Below, one piece after another: positions 33,337-44,767 of a stretch of DNA of 64,000 nt. The number at the start of each line of letters is the position of its first letter. The stretch's first letter is position 1. Under the pieces are notes generated by a model that saw only the letters and a program-made list of their open reading frames with translations, had not been told where the DNA came from and did not search any database. The translations under genes and the position numbers were made by a program. This stretch comes from Clavaria fumosa (lineage: Eukaryota > Basidiomycota > Agaricomycetes > Agaricales > Clavariaceae), in the NCBI GenBank assembly GCA_951802425.1, contig OX637797.1, positions 2,542,001-2,606,000 of the forward strand, in the 5' to 3' direction.

Positions 33337-36300
33337 ATGCGTGCAGTCATTCGCAAGAAAGGAGCAACACGAGCCATAGAGAGGGTTTTTGAGGTTAAGG
33401 AGAGGACAAGGGGCAGGAAGGTGGTAGGGAGAGATCAGCCAGTATTCCAAGAAAGGAGGGCTGTATCTCAATCACCATCAAAGAAACGAGGCAGAGAGAT
33501 AAGTCCTGAAGCCTTGGCTTCAATGACTTTGGAATTTGAGACACCAAAAAGTCCTACTCCCAAACGTTTGCGGAAGGGAAAGGTGTGCAAACCAAACACA
33601 CTGTATGACCATATGTCTTACTCAAAATTATTTAGACTCAAAATGACTTCCTGCAAGAGTGGAAAGAGGATGCGTGCAGTCTTCACCTCTCTGCAATAGT
33701 TGGACTTGAGGCTCTCCCACATGACTCTAGTTGTGTGGTTTGTGGTGGACCATTAGCCTTATTTCGTTGTCTTGACTGTTGCCAGGGCCAACAAGTTCTT
33801 TGTCACAACTGTTGCCTGGTACAACATCAACATCTTCCTTTCCATTGTATACGGAGATGGACAGAGAAGTTCTTTGAGAGAGAGGACCTGGGAAATTTAG
33901 GACTCCTTATTCACCTTGGACATGATGGGAAACCTTGCCCAACACTCTTTGCCAGTTCTGTTCACACCCCTGGGGATGACATCTGGGAGGATGATCTTGT
34001 TCAAGAGGGAGAATCAGAAGGGGACATACAACCAGATGTTGAGGATGGTGCATTTCAGAGGGGAAAAAGCATGGTGTTTGTGACTACCTCAGGAATCTAC
34101 AAGCGTCAAGTGCAATGGTGTAATTGTGAAGATGCCCTACCAGCACACATGCAGCTGCTTTGTATGCGATTTTTCCCATCTACCCTCAAGAGGCCCTCCA
34201 CAGTGTTTACCTTCAATAACCTTGATCAGTTTCATATTGAAACTTTGGAGTGCCACACATCAGCTCGTAATTTCTACACCAAGCTGCAGAGAATAACATA
34301 CAACAGGCTTCCTTCACTTGTTCCAGTATGTATATCACACATGGAAAGTCTCTTTGAAAAATTATTGATTATCTTTTTCCAGGATCGTTACCGAGAACTC
34401 ATGAGGGTATCAAGGGAGTGGAGGTACCTCAAGTCCTTGAAGCGGACAGGCGTTGCACATAACCCCAACCAGATGCAAAAACCTGGAGATTTGGCACTCT
34501 TTTGTCCCAGTTGTCCTCAACCTGGAATAAATGTCTCAGAGCATGAAGTCAAACATGCAGAAGACCCGTAAGTAATTTCACATCTTGTGAAGATGTTCAG
34601 AGTAACAGGAGCATATAGATCAATCTATGAACCATCAATTGTTGCAGATGGCAATTTCAAACTGGAAAATGTTGTAACTAAGAAGCCAGAGGAGGATGTC
34701 TATCTCAGTGATGGACGAGGTTATATGGTTGAAGATGCAGTATATCAGGAACATATTAAGGCATCTATTGAGATAAAACAGGTCCAAATTTCCTGCATTA
34801 TTTCCTCTATAGTTATTGACAATTCACTTTCAGAAGTCTAAATGTCACAACCACCATGCAATAACCCAAGCAAATGGACACAGTGGATTGCAAAGAAACC
34901 ATTTACATGCTACTGGAGTGGCTGCATCTGCATGTGGACGCCATGGCTGTTTCTATCCTCATAGTGTAGTGGATCTCCAAAAAGGAGAGAGGTGTGTGGG
35001 GAATGCCATTGAATTCTGTTCTCCCAATTGACATTGCCAAAGACAGATGAACATTGACTATTCTTTCTGTCAGGCTCTTAAGCAAGTCTTACTTGCCAAG
35101 AGAGTCATTTTTGTATATGATGTTGGATGTGAGTGGCACATCAATTTTCAGCAGCGAGTTGATGCCAGTGGGCACTTGTATGTGCGGGAGGATCTTGAAG
35201 TGATAACTGCAGTTGGAAAATTCCACTTAGGTGCTCACATCCAAAAATGTTTTGCACGGTTCTCTTTGAACTTTGTGCAAGGTGTGGGGCAGTTGGATGG
35301 GGAAGTATTGGAAAGCCTTTGGTCATCACTTAATAAGGCAGCAAGCCATACAAGGGGCATGTCTCAACCACATCAGCAGGAGATACTGGACAGCTACATG
35401 CAGGATTCCAATTGGAAGAAAATGTCTAGAGCATGTAAGCAAATCCCCATATTCTCACATGTGTCTTTGCTGATGACTTGGCACAGCACAATCTATTGTC
35501 ACCAAGTTAAAAAAAGCAATGACTGAAAGAGAGGACAAGAAGTTAGCCCTGGATGAGTTGACGAAACGGCTTGAACCAACATGGGTATTAGAATGGAAGG
35601 ACCTAGAGGAGAAGGCAATGACTCAACGGGGAGATGCTCTTTCGGTGTACGATGTCACAAATGTGAAAGGCCAGTACTTGGAAAACATATCTATAGTTGC
35701 TATATTGCCTGGCTAATGGCATACACTTTTACACAGAACCAGGTTGTGCTGAGGTTCTACTGGAGCTTTCTCAAAAACATCGTGCTGCTGGAAATCTATC
35801 TGGCATATCTAATCTCTTGGCTCTAGGATTGAGCATAGAAGCCACTCAGTGAGTCGTATTGCAAAGTTCCATTGCCTGTCATTCACAACAAAATAGGGCC
35901 TCTTTGGTTGCCTATACACAGTCTTTGAGGCAACCCTCACTCTCGGATAAAAAGGAGTTGGAGGAAAAGCGAAGGCGCCTCCAGATTGAGATCAGCAAAT
36001 ATGAGAAGAAATGGGCCACTTTATCTCTCTTTGAAGAAGCCATTGAACTGCAGGCAAACCATTCATCTCAGCTCGATGAAGAAGTCAGTGTCGATGTTGC
36101 TGCTTCTGATGATGAGGAAGATGTAGTAGTACAGCCCGAGGCTGTGACACTATTTCTGCCCTCCAATTTGTCCAAAGAAGTTCGGCAATTACATAACTTG
36201 GATGAGATGGGGAACTGGGAGGCAAAGCTTTGCATAGGGCAGATGAATGATGCTTTACGGCGGCTCAGGATTGCTTTGGGTGAGAAGTCTATGATATATA

Positions 36301-36951
36301 GGGCAAATGTAAGTTTTAGCTCTGCTGTCATTGACGATCTAACTGCCATTAGGTCCGAAATGCTCACAGCCAGAAAACTTCAACACGAGCATGGAGCCAG
36401 GTGAAGCAGATGGAGTCAAGAGTCCAGCAGGCAGTACAAGATTACAAGCAGGCTAAGTCTGCTTTATGCAGATTGGGTGTTACAGAGCCAACATTCAATG
36501 ACATCACCAAGGAAGACTTGAAGATGCCAGGTGATATCATAGAAGAAAATAGGTTTGGACAGCGATCAGACAAACTACCATGGTTTTGGAGATTGGATGT
36601 CAATGTGGAAGGAGAGCAGAGTGAGCAAATGAAGGAATGTAAGTGACAAATCATTAATATGCATGAAATGTCTGGCAACTTTGATTAGTCTACAGAGTCA
36701 ACTGGTTGAGAGCAAGTGCACGATTTCAGAGATGGGATGAGGAAGTCAACTTGCTAAAACATGAGATGCAATGGACAGTAGCCTTCTTCAGGCATAGGAA
36801 AGAGGAGTGGATGAGACTGGGAGAGATGGAAGAGGCAAAGAGTGGTTTGACATGCTACGCATTCAGGCAGGCAAATGTATGGGAGCAATTTGAGCAAGAA
36901 GCAGAGGATTTATGTGATAAGGCAGCCACTATGGTTAGTGGAGGAGGCTAG
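33337..36951 (+). CDS. KDZ transposase with CxC2-like cysteine cluster
   Basis: The ATG at 33337 opens a basic N-terminus. A splice (donor after GGGAAAG near 33580) leads to TQNDFLQEWKED and the CxC2-like cluster CVVCGGPLALFRCLDCC, LCHNCCLVQHQHLPFHCI. The transposase core follows: CPSCPQPGIN, DGNFKLENV, CHNHHAIT, CGRHGCFYPHSVVDLQKGER, MNIDYSFCQAL, FVYDVGCEWHINF, KFHLGAHIQKCFARFSLN, QLDGEVLESLWSSLN and MSQPHQQEILD. The coiled-coil C-terminus ends VSGGG at 36951. Eleven or so GT-AG joins keep the frame. One near 35670-35750, between DVTNVK and PGCAEVLLELSQ, does not fit a canonical site and may be a 1-nt shift. KDZ transposases are predicted RNase H-fold DNA transposases. Confidence 0.9.
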
Positions 36952-37004
36952 ATTTTCTCATACCTGTTCAGTCTAGCAGATCAAGGGTGAATGAATTTGC
37001 TCAG

Positions 37005-39170
37005 GATTATTCTGGCATTGTCTGGCATGCTTAATGGCTCATGAAAGTTCTGGAGCCATGCCTAATGGCTGATGAATATTCTGCCATTGTCTGGCGGAGC
37101 TGGGCGAGATGGCTAACAAATATTCTGGTATAGTCTGGTGGAGCCATGTTTAATGGCTGATGAATATTCTGGCAATGTCTGGCGGAGCTATGCCAAATGG
37201 TGGCTGAATATTCTAGCATAGTCCGGCAGAGCTATGCTCAATGGTTGATGAATATTCTCGCAATGTTCGGCGGAGCTATGCCAAATAGTTGCAGAATATT
37301 CTAGCATAGTCCAGCGGAGCTAGTCGTAATGGCTAAGAAATATTCTGGCAATGTACGGCGGAGCTATGCCAAATGGTGGCTGAATATTCTAGCATAGTCC
37401 GGCGGAGCTGGTTGTAATGGCTAACAAATATTCTAGCATAGTCCAGCGGGGCTATGCCAAATGGTGGCAGAATATTCTAGCATAGTCTGGCGGAGCTATG
37501 CTCAATGGTTGATGGATATTCTCACAATGTTTGGCGGAGCTATGCCAAATGGTGGCTGAATATTCTGAATATTCTAGCATAGTCCGGCGGAGCTATGCTC
37601 AATGGTTGATGGATATTCTCGCAATGTTCGGCGGAGCTATGCCAAATGGTGGCTGAATATTCTAGCATAGTCCGGCGGAGCTGGTTGTAATGGCTAACAA
37701 ATATTCTGGCAATGTCCGGCAGAGCTATGCCAAATGGTGGCTGAATATTCTAGCATAGTCCAGCGGAGCTGGTTGTAATGGCTAACAAATATTCTGGCAA
37801 TGTCCGGCAGAGCTATGCCAAATGGTGGCTGAATATTCTAGCATAGTCCAGCGGAGCTATGCTCAATGGTTTATGAATATTCTCACAATGTTCGGCAGAG
37901 CTATGCCAAATGGTGGCTGAATATTCTAGCATAGTCTGGCGGAGCTGGTCATAATGGCTAACAAATATTCTAGCATAGTCTGGCAGGGCTATGCCAAATG
38001 GTTGCAGAATATTCTAGCATAGTCTGGCAGGGCTATGCCAAATGGTGGCAGAATATTCTAGCATAGTCCGGCGGAGCTATGCTCAATGGTTGATGAATAT
38101 TCTCACAATGTTCGGCGGAGCTATGCCAAATGGTGGCTGAATATTCTAGCATAGTCCGGCAGAGCTGGTTGTAATGGCTAACAAATATTCTGGCAATGTC
38201 CGGCGGAGCTATGCCAAATGGTGGCTGAATATTCTAGCATAGTCCGGCGGAGCTGGTCATAATGGCTAACAAATATTCTAGCATAGTCTGGCAGGGCTAT
38301 GCCAAATGGTTGCAGAATATTCTAGCATAGTCCGGCGGGGCTATGCCAAATGGTGGCAGAATATTCTAGCATAGTCCAGCAGAGCTATGCTCAATGGTTG
38401 ATGAATATTCTCACAATGTTCGGTGGAGCTATGCCAAATGGTGGCTGAATATTCTAGCATAGTCCGGCAGAGCTGGTTGTAATGGCTAACAAATATTCTG
38501 GCAATGTCTGGCGGAGCTATGCCAAATGGTGGCTGAATATTCTAGCATAGTCCGGCGGAGCTGGTCGTAATGGCTAACAAATATTCTAGCATAGTCCGGC
38601 GGGGCTATGCTCAATGGTTGATGAATATTCTCGCAATGTTCGGCGGAGCTATGCCAAATGGTGGCTGAATATTCTAGCATAGTCCGGCGGAGCTGGTCAT
38701 AATGGCTAACAAATATTCTAGCATAGTCCAGCGGGGCTATGCCAAATGGTTGCAGAATATTCTAGCATAGTCCGGCGGAGCTGGTCGTAATGGCTAATAA
38801 ATATTCTGGCAATGTCTGGCGGAGCCATGCTAAATGGTGGTTGAATATTCTGGCATGGTCTGGCGGAGCTATGCCTAATGGTTGATGAATATTCTCGCAA
38901 TGTTCGGCAGAGCTTGTTGTGATGGCTAATGAATATTTTTGCATTGTCCAGCGGAGCTGAGCCCATGCATATGATTATTATTCTTCACTTTCCAGCGGAT
39001 AGGGTGCAGATGGCAACGGATTATTCCTGTGTTGTCTGGCACCTGATGCTGACTGCTAGGGATTATTCATCTCACTCTTGTGGCTGATCTGGGGGCGCCA
39101 TGTCTGTTGTAGTCAATATCCTTCTGCCGCTTGCAACTGTACTGCATAATGTGAATATCTCCGCCAGAGT
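37005..39170 (+). repeat. Right subterminal array: 44-bp units around GAATATTC
   Basis: About 44 regular units to roughly 38960, then diverged units to the right terminal repeat. Each has GAATATTC or AAATATTC, GCATAGT/GCAATGT, a TCCGGCGGAGCTATGC core and AATGG. Unit length is 44 bp, so no long frame survives. The reverse complement of the left-array unit aligns with it (GAATATTCTA, then GTCCG-CGGA, then CAATGGTT in the same order). The two arrays therefore form a long, diverged inverted pair. Confidence 0.87.
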
Positions 39171-39248
39171 CTGTTGCTACTTCTTTGCCCTAGGATATTC
39201 ACCCTCTGGTACAGCAACTGTAATTGAAATATCTGACTGAACGATGTG
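39155..39248 (-). repeat. Right terminal inverted repeat of the KDZ element
   Basis: The inverted partner of 12907-13000. TGACTGAA (39234-39241), GGTA (39208-39211), AGGATATTCACC (39192-39203) and TCCGCCAGAG (39160-39169) lie at the same distances from the end as their partners on the left. Confidence 0.8.
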
Positions 39249-39441
39249 AAAGGACGCGGTATATATAGCAAGCGCTTCGGGAGTTGCTGGTGTTCCCACG
39301 CTTGGGCCCCGTGCATCACGTGATTTTCCTATTACATAATCCACCACCCATCCGGGTCATGTGACTTTCCCGCGATCTTCCCACATCTCTTTCGCAACCT
39401 TCCCTCTCGCTTCTCTGGTGCTTATGTAAGCAGTTCTGACA
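39249..39441 (-). mobile_element. Right half of the split solo LTR2
   Basis: Begins AAAGGACGCGGTATATATAG and ends TTCTGACA, covering the rest of the LTR whose first part is at 12506. It lacks about 24 bp relative to 12595-12897. It is followed by GTCTG (39442-39446), the same duplication that precedes 12506, which ties the two halves together. Confidence 0.88.
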
Positions 39442-40482
39442 GTCTGACTGACTCCTGACTGACTCCTGACTGACTCCTGTCCAACCCCCAGAATCTGTCC
39501 CTGACAACTTGCACAAGCTGCCTGACCTCCGGAACTCACCCCTGAACTCCAGAACTCATCCCTGAACCCCGGAACTCTGTATCTGTTCCCCTACCTGACT
39601 TCTGCCTCCACTCCTTTCATCACTCGTCGAACCCGAACTCTGTCCGAACTCTGTCTTTGCCCTCCCATCTGTCCCTCATCTTGATTATGACGAAGTCCAC
39701 CCCAGACATCCCACCCAACACTGAACCCAATATCCCAAACTTCCGCAACTCTGAAATATGGGACACCCAGGACTCAGTAAGGGCATCGTTTCAATATGTT
39801 CACCAAAGTCCCACCCGGACCCCGAAGCCCTATTCTGGATGTCCTGGACATCCCAGACCCAAACTCCAAACTCTGACTGGACTTCACCCTGACCCTCTGA
39901 GCACACACGTAACACCATGTAATAGAAGTAGTTCCCCACATTGAAATTGAGTTCTTCCCCCCTTACACTTTTGTGAGGGACCTGGGCTGACAGCTATCTT
40001 GTGATTATAATTGGCCATATATCATTCTAGGTGTTCTAAATCAGAGGAAGACATACAACACTGGAAATTGGTAATGAGAACCAATTCATACATGCTGCAG
40101 GAACAGAGTACTCAGCATATTCAGAACAGCACAGAATTGAAAATTTTGCATGAAATGTGAGTCACATAGACCCACAAGCACTCCATTATTATTCTCAGAG
40201 CCTTGGGAATCAAGATTGCACAATCCATCACTTGGATACATGAAATGTCACCATTTAAAATGAGACCCATTTTATTTTGGTGAATTAGTACAGAAAATAT
40301 CCTCTTTTGACATTTCCATATTAATCTACAGATCAAATAGTGTCTTATCAAAAAAACATTCATGAGAAATGCTTGAGAATTGACTGAGAAATGGGCAAGA
40401 ACATTTGTGGGTCACTGATTTGGTAAGTTTGTGGCTGTACTTGTGGCACGGATTTTGTGTGGGAATTGCCATAAACCATTAT
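39442..40482. other. Flank of the transposon cluster, no gene seen
   Basis: 39442-39480 has three short CTGACTGACTC repeats. 39480-39950 has the same CTGAACCC-rich texture as 8926-10930. 39960-40480 is AT-rich with no recognisable feature. The ORF at 39687 (MTKSTPDIPPNTEP) has no identifiable family. Confidence 0.4.
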
Positions 40483-40554
40483 GCCCGCGTCGTCTAATGG
40501 TTATGACGTCAGACTTCTAATCTGGAGGTTCTGGGTTCGAGTCCCAGTGCGGGT
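40483..40554 (+). tRNA. tRNA-Arg (anticodon UCU)
   Basis: 72 nt that fold as a full cloverleaf: acceptor GCCCGCG/TGCGGGT, D arm GTC-TAATGGTTAT-GAC, anticodon arm TCAGA-CTTCTAA-TCTGG with anticodon TCT, and T arm CTGGG-TTCGAGT-CCCAG. There is no intron. Six Ts from 40554 form a Pol III terminator. It reads AGA codons. Confidence 0.95.
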
Positions 40555-40559
40555 TTTTT
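40554..40559 (+). terminator. Pol III T-run terminator
   Basis: TTTTTT beginning at the last base of the tRNA-Arg gene. Confidence 0.75.
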
Positions 40560-40642
40560 AATTTTTAATTTTCGGTAGCTCTACTCCGACTTTCGGTTGA
40601 GTGGCAATCACCTCTGCGCAACCTCAACCGCGAGCGGATCCA

Positions 40643-42311
40643 ATGCCTAGCAGCGAATTGTCTGATGCCTTGAATCCAAATGTCGTACATACGCGGGCTC
40701 CTCCATCCGCTGCTGCACCGTTATATCCTTCACCTCAGTCAGGTCTCCAGCCGTCTCAGCAGTATATCTCCGACCTCCAACTCGCCATCTCCGAGCCGCC
40801 CCCGCCCGTAGCGACGACCATCGCTTTCCTCGAACCCTCAGAGCACCGCAAAAATGTCCACGCCATCCTCCGGTCGGTTCTCGCGTCTCGCGAGGTCCAG
40901 GAGAACGAGCGCAAGCGACGGCTCGAGTGGGAGCGGGAGCAGGAGGAGACACAAGCGCGGCGGCAGGCAGAGACGGAGAGGCAGATCAGGGATATGAGGG
41001 AGGAAATGGCGGAACTAAAGGCTCTGCTCGGGATTCATCCGCCCGTACAGCCAGACCATGCTGTTATCCTTTCCCCCGTCAGACTCGCGCCGTCTGCGGC
41101 CGTTAGCAAGCAGGAACCGCATCCACCCTCGGCGACGCAAATTTCTCGGATGAATCACCATGATACACGCTGCCTCACCGTCCAGCATGCCATGCGGACA
41201 CATATTCTCTTGCTGATGTCTCTGACTAAGGATTCAACTCTCCCACCCTCACATCCCGAAGGCACACTGCTTGAATCACACGAACCCATCCGATTCGTCT
41301 GGGGTAAGACTACAAAGCAAAGTACGCACAATGCCAGGATGAAGACAAGAATACTCGATGACATTAAAGTCAAAAGATACGATTTATATCCGCTGGTGCC
41401 GCTGAAGGATTGGAATACTCGGACCCTAGACGCAGTGTTTGAACAAGCGTTCTCCTCGTTACGGCAGAGGTTTAAGGTGCAAAGTGAGATAGATGCCGAG
41501 GAGCGAAATCACGTAGGCCCCCCTCCCGCGACTGGGAAGAAAATCGAGACGCTCAAGTCTGTGAGAGTGAGGAGACTTAGTAGGAAGCGGACGGTATGTA
41601 CGGTTGATCTACGCCGAGATGCCCGCGCGGTTGGATAATTCTTCGCAGAAACTGAACAGTCGCGCCGACGCAAGGAACCGACTCGACGGATTCGAGCACG
41701 TCGCCTTCGACGGCGCCTTCCAGCTCGACTGTCTCTCGTCCGAGGAATCGGACGAAGAGCTGCATCCCTCGTCTGTTGGTGCCCAGAGTTCCAAGCGACT
41801 GGTTGTCCACCCGCTTCCGTGGCGATCCGCTCGTCTGGTGGCATTCTACGCAAGTCTTGACGCGCACCACCTCGCCCGCACGGAGGCGCTGCGGAAGACA
41901 CGCGGGCTATCTAGGAAACCGCGCGTGGTGGGGGAGGCGAGACCGCAGAGTCGGATGCCGCCCCGTGGCGTGAGGCAGTGGATGATAAGTAAACGGTGGT
42001 GGAGGGACGTCGGAGTGGCGGTTGAGGGTCTGAATGCCGTTGTTGATAAGGGTGATGAAAGCGGGATGCAGGAGATCGATTGGTTGTCCTTGAATCTCGA
42101 TATTGAGAGTGAGTCCGACGGAGATGGAGCTGGCACTGATGAAGCAGATCTCCCTGTCCACAATGGTGGTCTGCATGCGCCGCTATTGCCGAACGGCACC
42201 CACCATATCGGCCGCGAACACGAGATATACGGTAGCGAACAACATTTTAGAGCGCATTATGGATCTGGTAGCACGTCCTGCTTGCATAACGCGTTGGCCA
42301 ATGAATACTAA
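40643..42311 (+). CDS. Uncharacterised coiled-coil protein
   Basis: Starts at the ATG at 40643 (MPSSELSDALNPN); the frame is open further upstream but only a GTG is available there. One intron, about 41595-41650 (GTATGT...CTTCGCAG), joins SRKRT to KLNSRADARNRLDG. The ~535-residue product has a proline-rich start, a highly charged coiled coil (KRRLEWEREQEETQARRQAE; MREEMAELKALLG), a conserved-looking middle (PIRFVWGKTTKQSTHNARMK; YDLYPLVPLKDW) and an acidic tail ending HNALANEY. I do not recognise the family. It is only 58 bp upstream of VPS52 and 88 bp downstream of the tRNA. Confidence 0.65.
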
Positions 42312-42369
42312 GTTTATTTGTCGACCACGTGCCACTGGCCACGTCGCGTATCCCTGATTCCCTCTCATC

Positions 42370-44658
42370 ATGAGCGCGACAGTCTCTAAGCACGAGGCGC
42401 TGCAGGATGGTGAGCTCTTTCAGAACCTTGGTCTACATGTCGTTCTCATACCGCCGTTGCTAGGACAGCCCGGGCGCGCTACCCCGGACCATCACCTTCC
42501 CTCGTGTGAGTCCGCCACAGCTCGACATCCGTCATTTCCTGCTCAGCCTCACTTCAGGCCTTCCCAAGGCAAAAGAGTTCGTCGAACTTCACGAACAAGT
42601 GGAGGTGCATCTCGCCCACTGAGAGCAGGTTCATTTTACTGAGTCACAGCAGACGAGTGTCAAACTTCTCGACTCTTTGGAGTCCTTCCTTTCTACTTTC
42701 CGGAAGGACTTGACCACAGTCTCTGGCCAAATTTCAGAGCTTCAGAGTCGAAGCAAGGACATAGATCATAGACTCAAAACACGTCGGGTAGGTCGTTCTC
42801 ATCTCTAGCACTGTGATCTAACCGCTGTCCAGAGGATTGAGAAACCTCTCTCTGATTTGATCTCGGACATCACCATCCCACCCGCACTCGCCACCTTAAT
42901 TCTGGACACGGAAGTCAGCGAGCCATGGATAGAAGCTATCGAGAGCTTTGAAAGCAAGCTAGAAAGATTGAAGACGAGAAGCCGAGTTAAGGCTGCAAGG
43001 GATCTCGGGGAGGTCGCGGAAGGGTTGCGCATAGTGGTCTGTATCCCTTCACACCATCCTCTCACGCGCGCCCTGAGGAAATATTCAAGGCAGCCGCGAA
43101 ACTGCGCGCATTTTTTCTGTCCCTCTTTCAGCCTATTAGATCGAGCGTCACGACAAACATGCAAGTCATTCAGACGTCCGTCCTCTTGAAGTATCGAGAC
43201 TTGTTTCTCTTCCTTCAGCGCCAAGTTCCCGCTGTCGCGCATGAGCTTCAGCGGTCATATATCAGCGCTGCACGCGCATATTACGAGACCGGATTTCGGC
43301 GCTATACCAGAACTCTGGGATGGATCAAAGCGAGGACGTCGGAGAAGTTCGAGACGCTGGTAGCGGAGAGAGACATAGATGTAAGCGTGGAATTGACACG
43401 TCTACGACATGCAAAAATAGTGGGGCCCGGAGTGACGCTATCTTACATGGCCGATGATAAAACCCACGTACGTTGCTCACCTTTATCTTGTTTGTATACC
43501 CACTTTGATATCCACACTCCAGAAAGAGCATCTCGAGGCATTGTTCCGATCCCTGCTCCTTGTTCTTATGGACAACGCCACAGCGGAGTACACATTCATC
43601 ACGACTTTCTTTCGTGCTTCCGCTGCTCCTGCGTCAGACGAGCCTAAGAGCTCGTTACTCTCCCCCACAGCGCTCAATGGCAACATGGATGGACGCTCGC
43701 AAGCTGAACTAGATATCGACAGGCAATCGCCTATTCTAGACCGTGGCTCTATCAAATCTCCAGGTGCAGTTGACAAAGAAGTGCAATCGAATTTGGATGG
43801 AATTTGGAAACAAGTAATCGACCCTGTTCTCGAATACTGCCAGGTCCGTGACTTTGTAAAATTCCTTTTCACGTCTTCGTCACCTCGTTGCAGAATTTTG
43901 CGCGTTCATCCATTGATCCGATGCCACCAGTGATCCCCCTCCTCACGATGATACGTCTGACCGAGGACGTCATTGCCGAGGTCCAGAAGCGTGCATGTAG
44001 ACCCCTCGAGTCTTTTGTGTTTGGCCTTCGCCTGCAAATGTGGCCTGTATTCCAGAAGGCAATGTCGCAGAATATTGAAGTCCTGAAGAAATTAGCACAA
44101 GGCGGCGCTGGCTTCTTCGCCACGGGGTCTACGACTACCGATGTTTCAGTTTTGAATGTGAGGGACCTCACTGCCATTACAAATAGAGAATTGAATATGC
44201 CAGATATGTCAAGGCTACGTGGTACTTTTCAAGTCCTTCGTTGCTCTGACGGAGCAAGAGGAGGAGACGATGATTTTCAATAAGTGAAGAGACTCGCTTT
44301 ATTTGAAGTACTCCAGGGTTTTTCACTCATCACTACCCCAGCCTTATTCGATTGCGGCAAGAGCTCACCAATTTGATCATCCGGCATTCCGAGATTACCA
44401 CAGATCCAGTGGCCAAGGCAACGAAACAAACAACTCTGTTTGAGAAATTATTTCTGGGTCTTAGTGTGCGTATTCTTACATTGTTTATAATCATCACGGC
44501 GCACAACTGACGAATTACAACGGAAGAAAGAAGGGCAACCTTCAACCCATCCGAAAGCACAGAAGGAAATTGCCTATTGGGCAGAGAAGGCGGAGGAAAC
44601 GCGTCGTCGGATTGTATCAGTTAGCCAAGGAAGAAATAGGAACAGGGGCAGGACATGA
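42370..44658 (+). CDS. VPS52: Vps52, GARP/EARP tethering complex subunit
   Basis: Starts MSATVSKHEALQDGELFQNL. The exons then give GLPKAKEFVELHEQVE, VKLLDSLESFLSTFRKDL, LSDLISDITIPPALATLIL, MQVIQTSVLLKYRDLFLFLQ, LQRSYISAARAYYETGFRRY and a C-terminal part with RLTEDVIAEVQKRAC and MWPVFQKAMSQNIEVLKKL. The last exon reads KEIAYWAEKAEETRRRIVSV and stops at 44658. These are Vps52/Sac2 family landmarks. The protein is part of the complex that tethers endosome-derived vesicles at the trans-Golgi. Introns are short with regular splice sites. The exact N-terminal joins before 42600 and the final splice near 44465-44535 are my reading and less certain. Confidence 0.85.
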
Positions 44659-44767
44659 GCAGTCACTGTTAAATGTCAGGCTCACGACAGGGTCAGTTCC
44701 ATATGCGGGTGTGCGAGAGTCAAGTCTATGCGGAGTAGGGCGGTACCGATGGCGTTGTGCTGTACAT

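Larger units (their letters stand above)
12907..39248 (+). mobile_element. Giant KDZ-type DNA transposon carrying three genes
   Basis: The boundaries come from a solo LTR2 cut into two halves, with AAAGGAC at both junctions (12900-12906 and 39249-39255). The ends begin 5'-CA and share inverted blocks at identical offsets: TTCAGTCA at +7, TACC at +37, GGTGAATATCCT at +45 and GTCCGGCGGA/CTCTGGCGGA at +79. Inside are inverted subterminal repeat arrays, a minus-strand gene of unknown function (26804-29579), an H3-tail-mimic zinc-finger gene (31313-33006) and a KDZ transposase (33337-36951). Removing the nested chromovirus and one TSD leaves about 14.8 kb. KDZ elements are known from basidiomycetes, often with extra cargo genes. 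That this particular transposase mobilised the whole unit is inference from structure. Confidence 0.85.

Noticed and set aside
12986..39170. CRISPR-like regular repeats
   Set aside because: Units are contiguous and diverged, with no unique spacers, in a eukaryotic genome with no cas genes.
40601..40642. Upstream extension of the coiled-coil gene to 40601
   Set aside because: That position is GTG, not ATG, and lies close behind the tRNA terminator; the ATG at 40643 is used.
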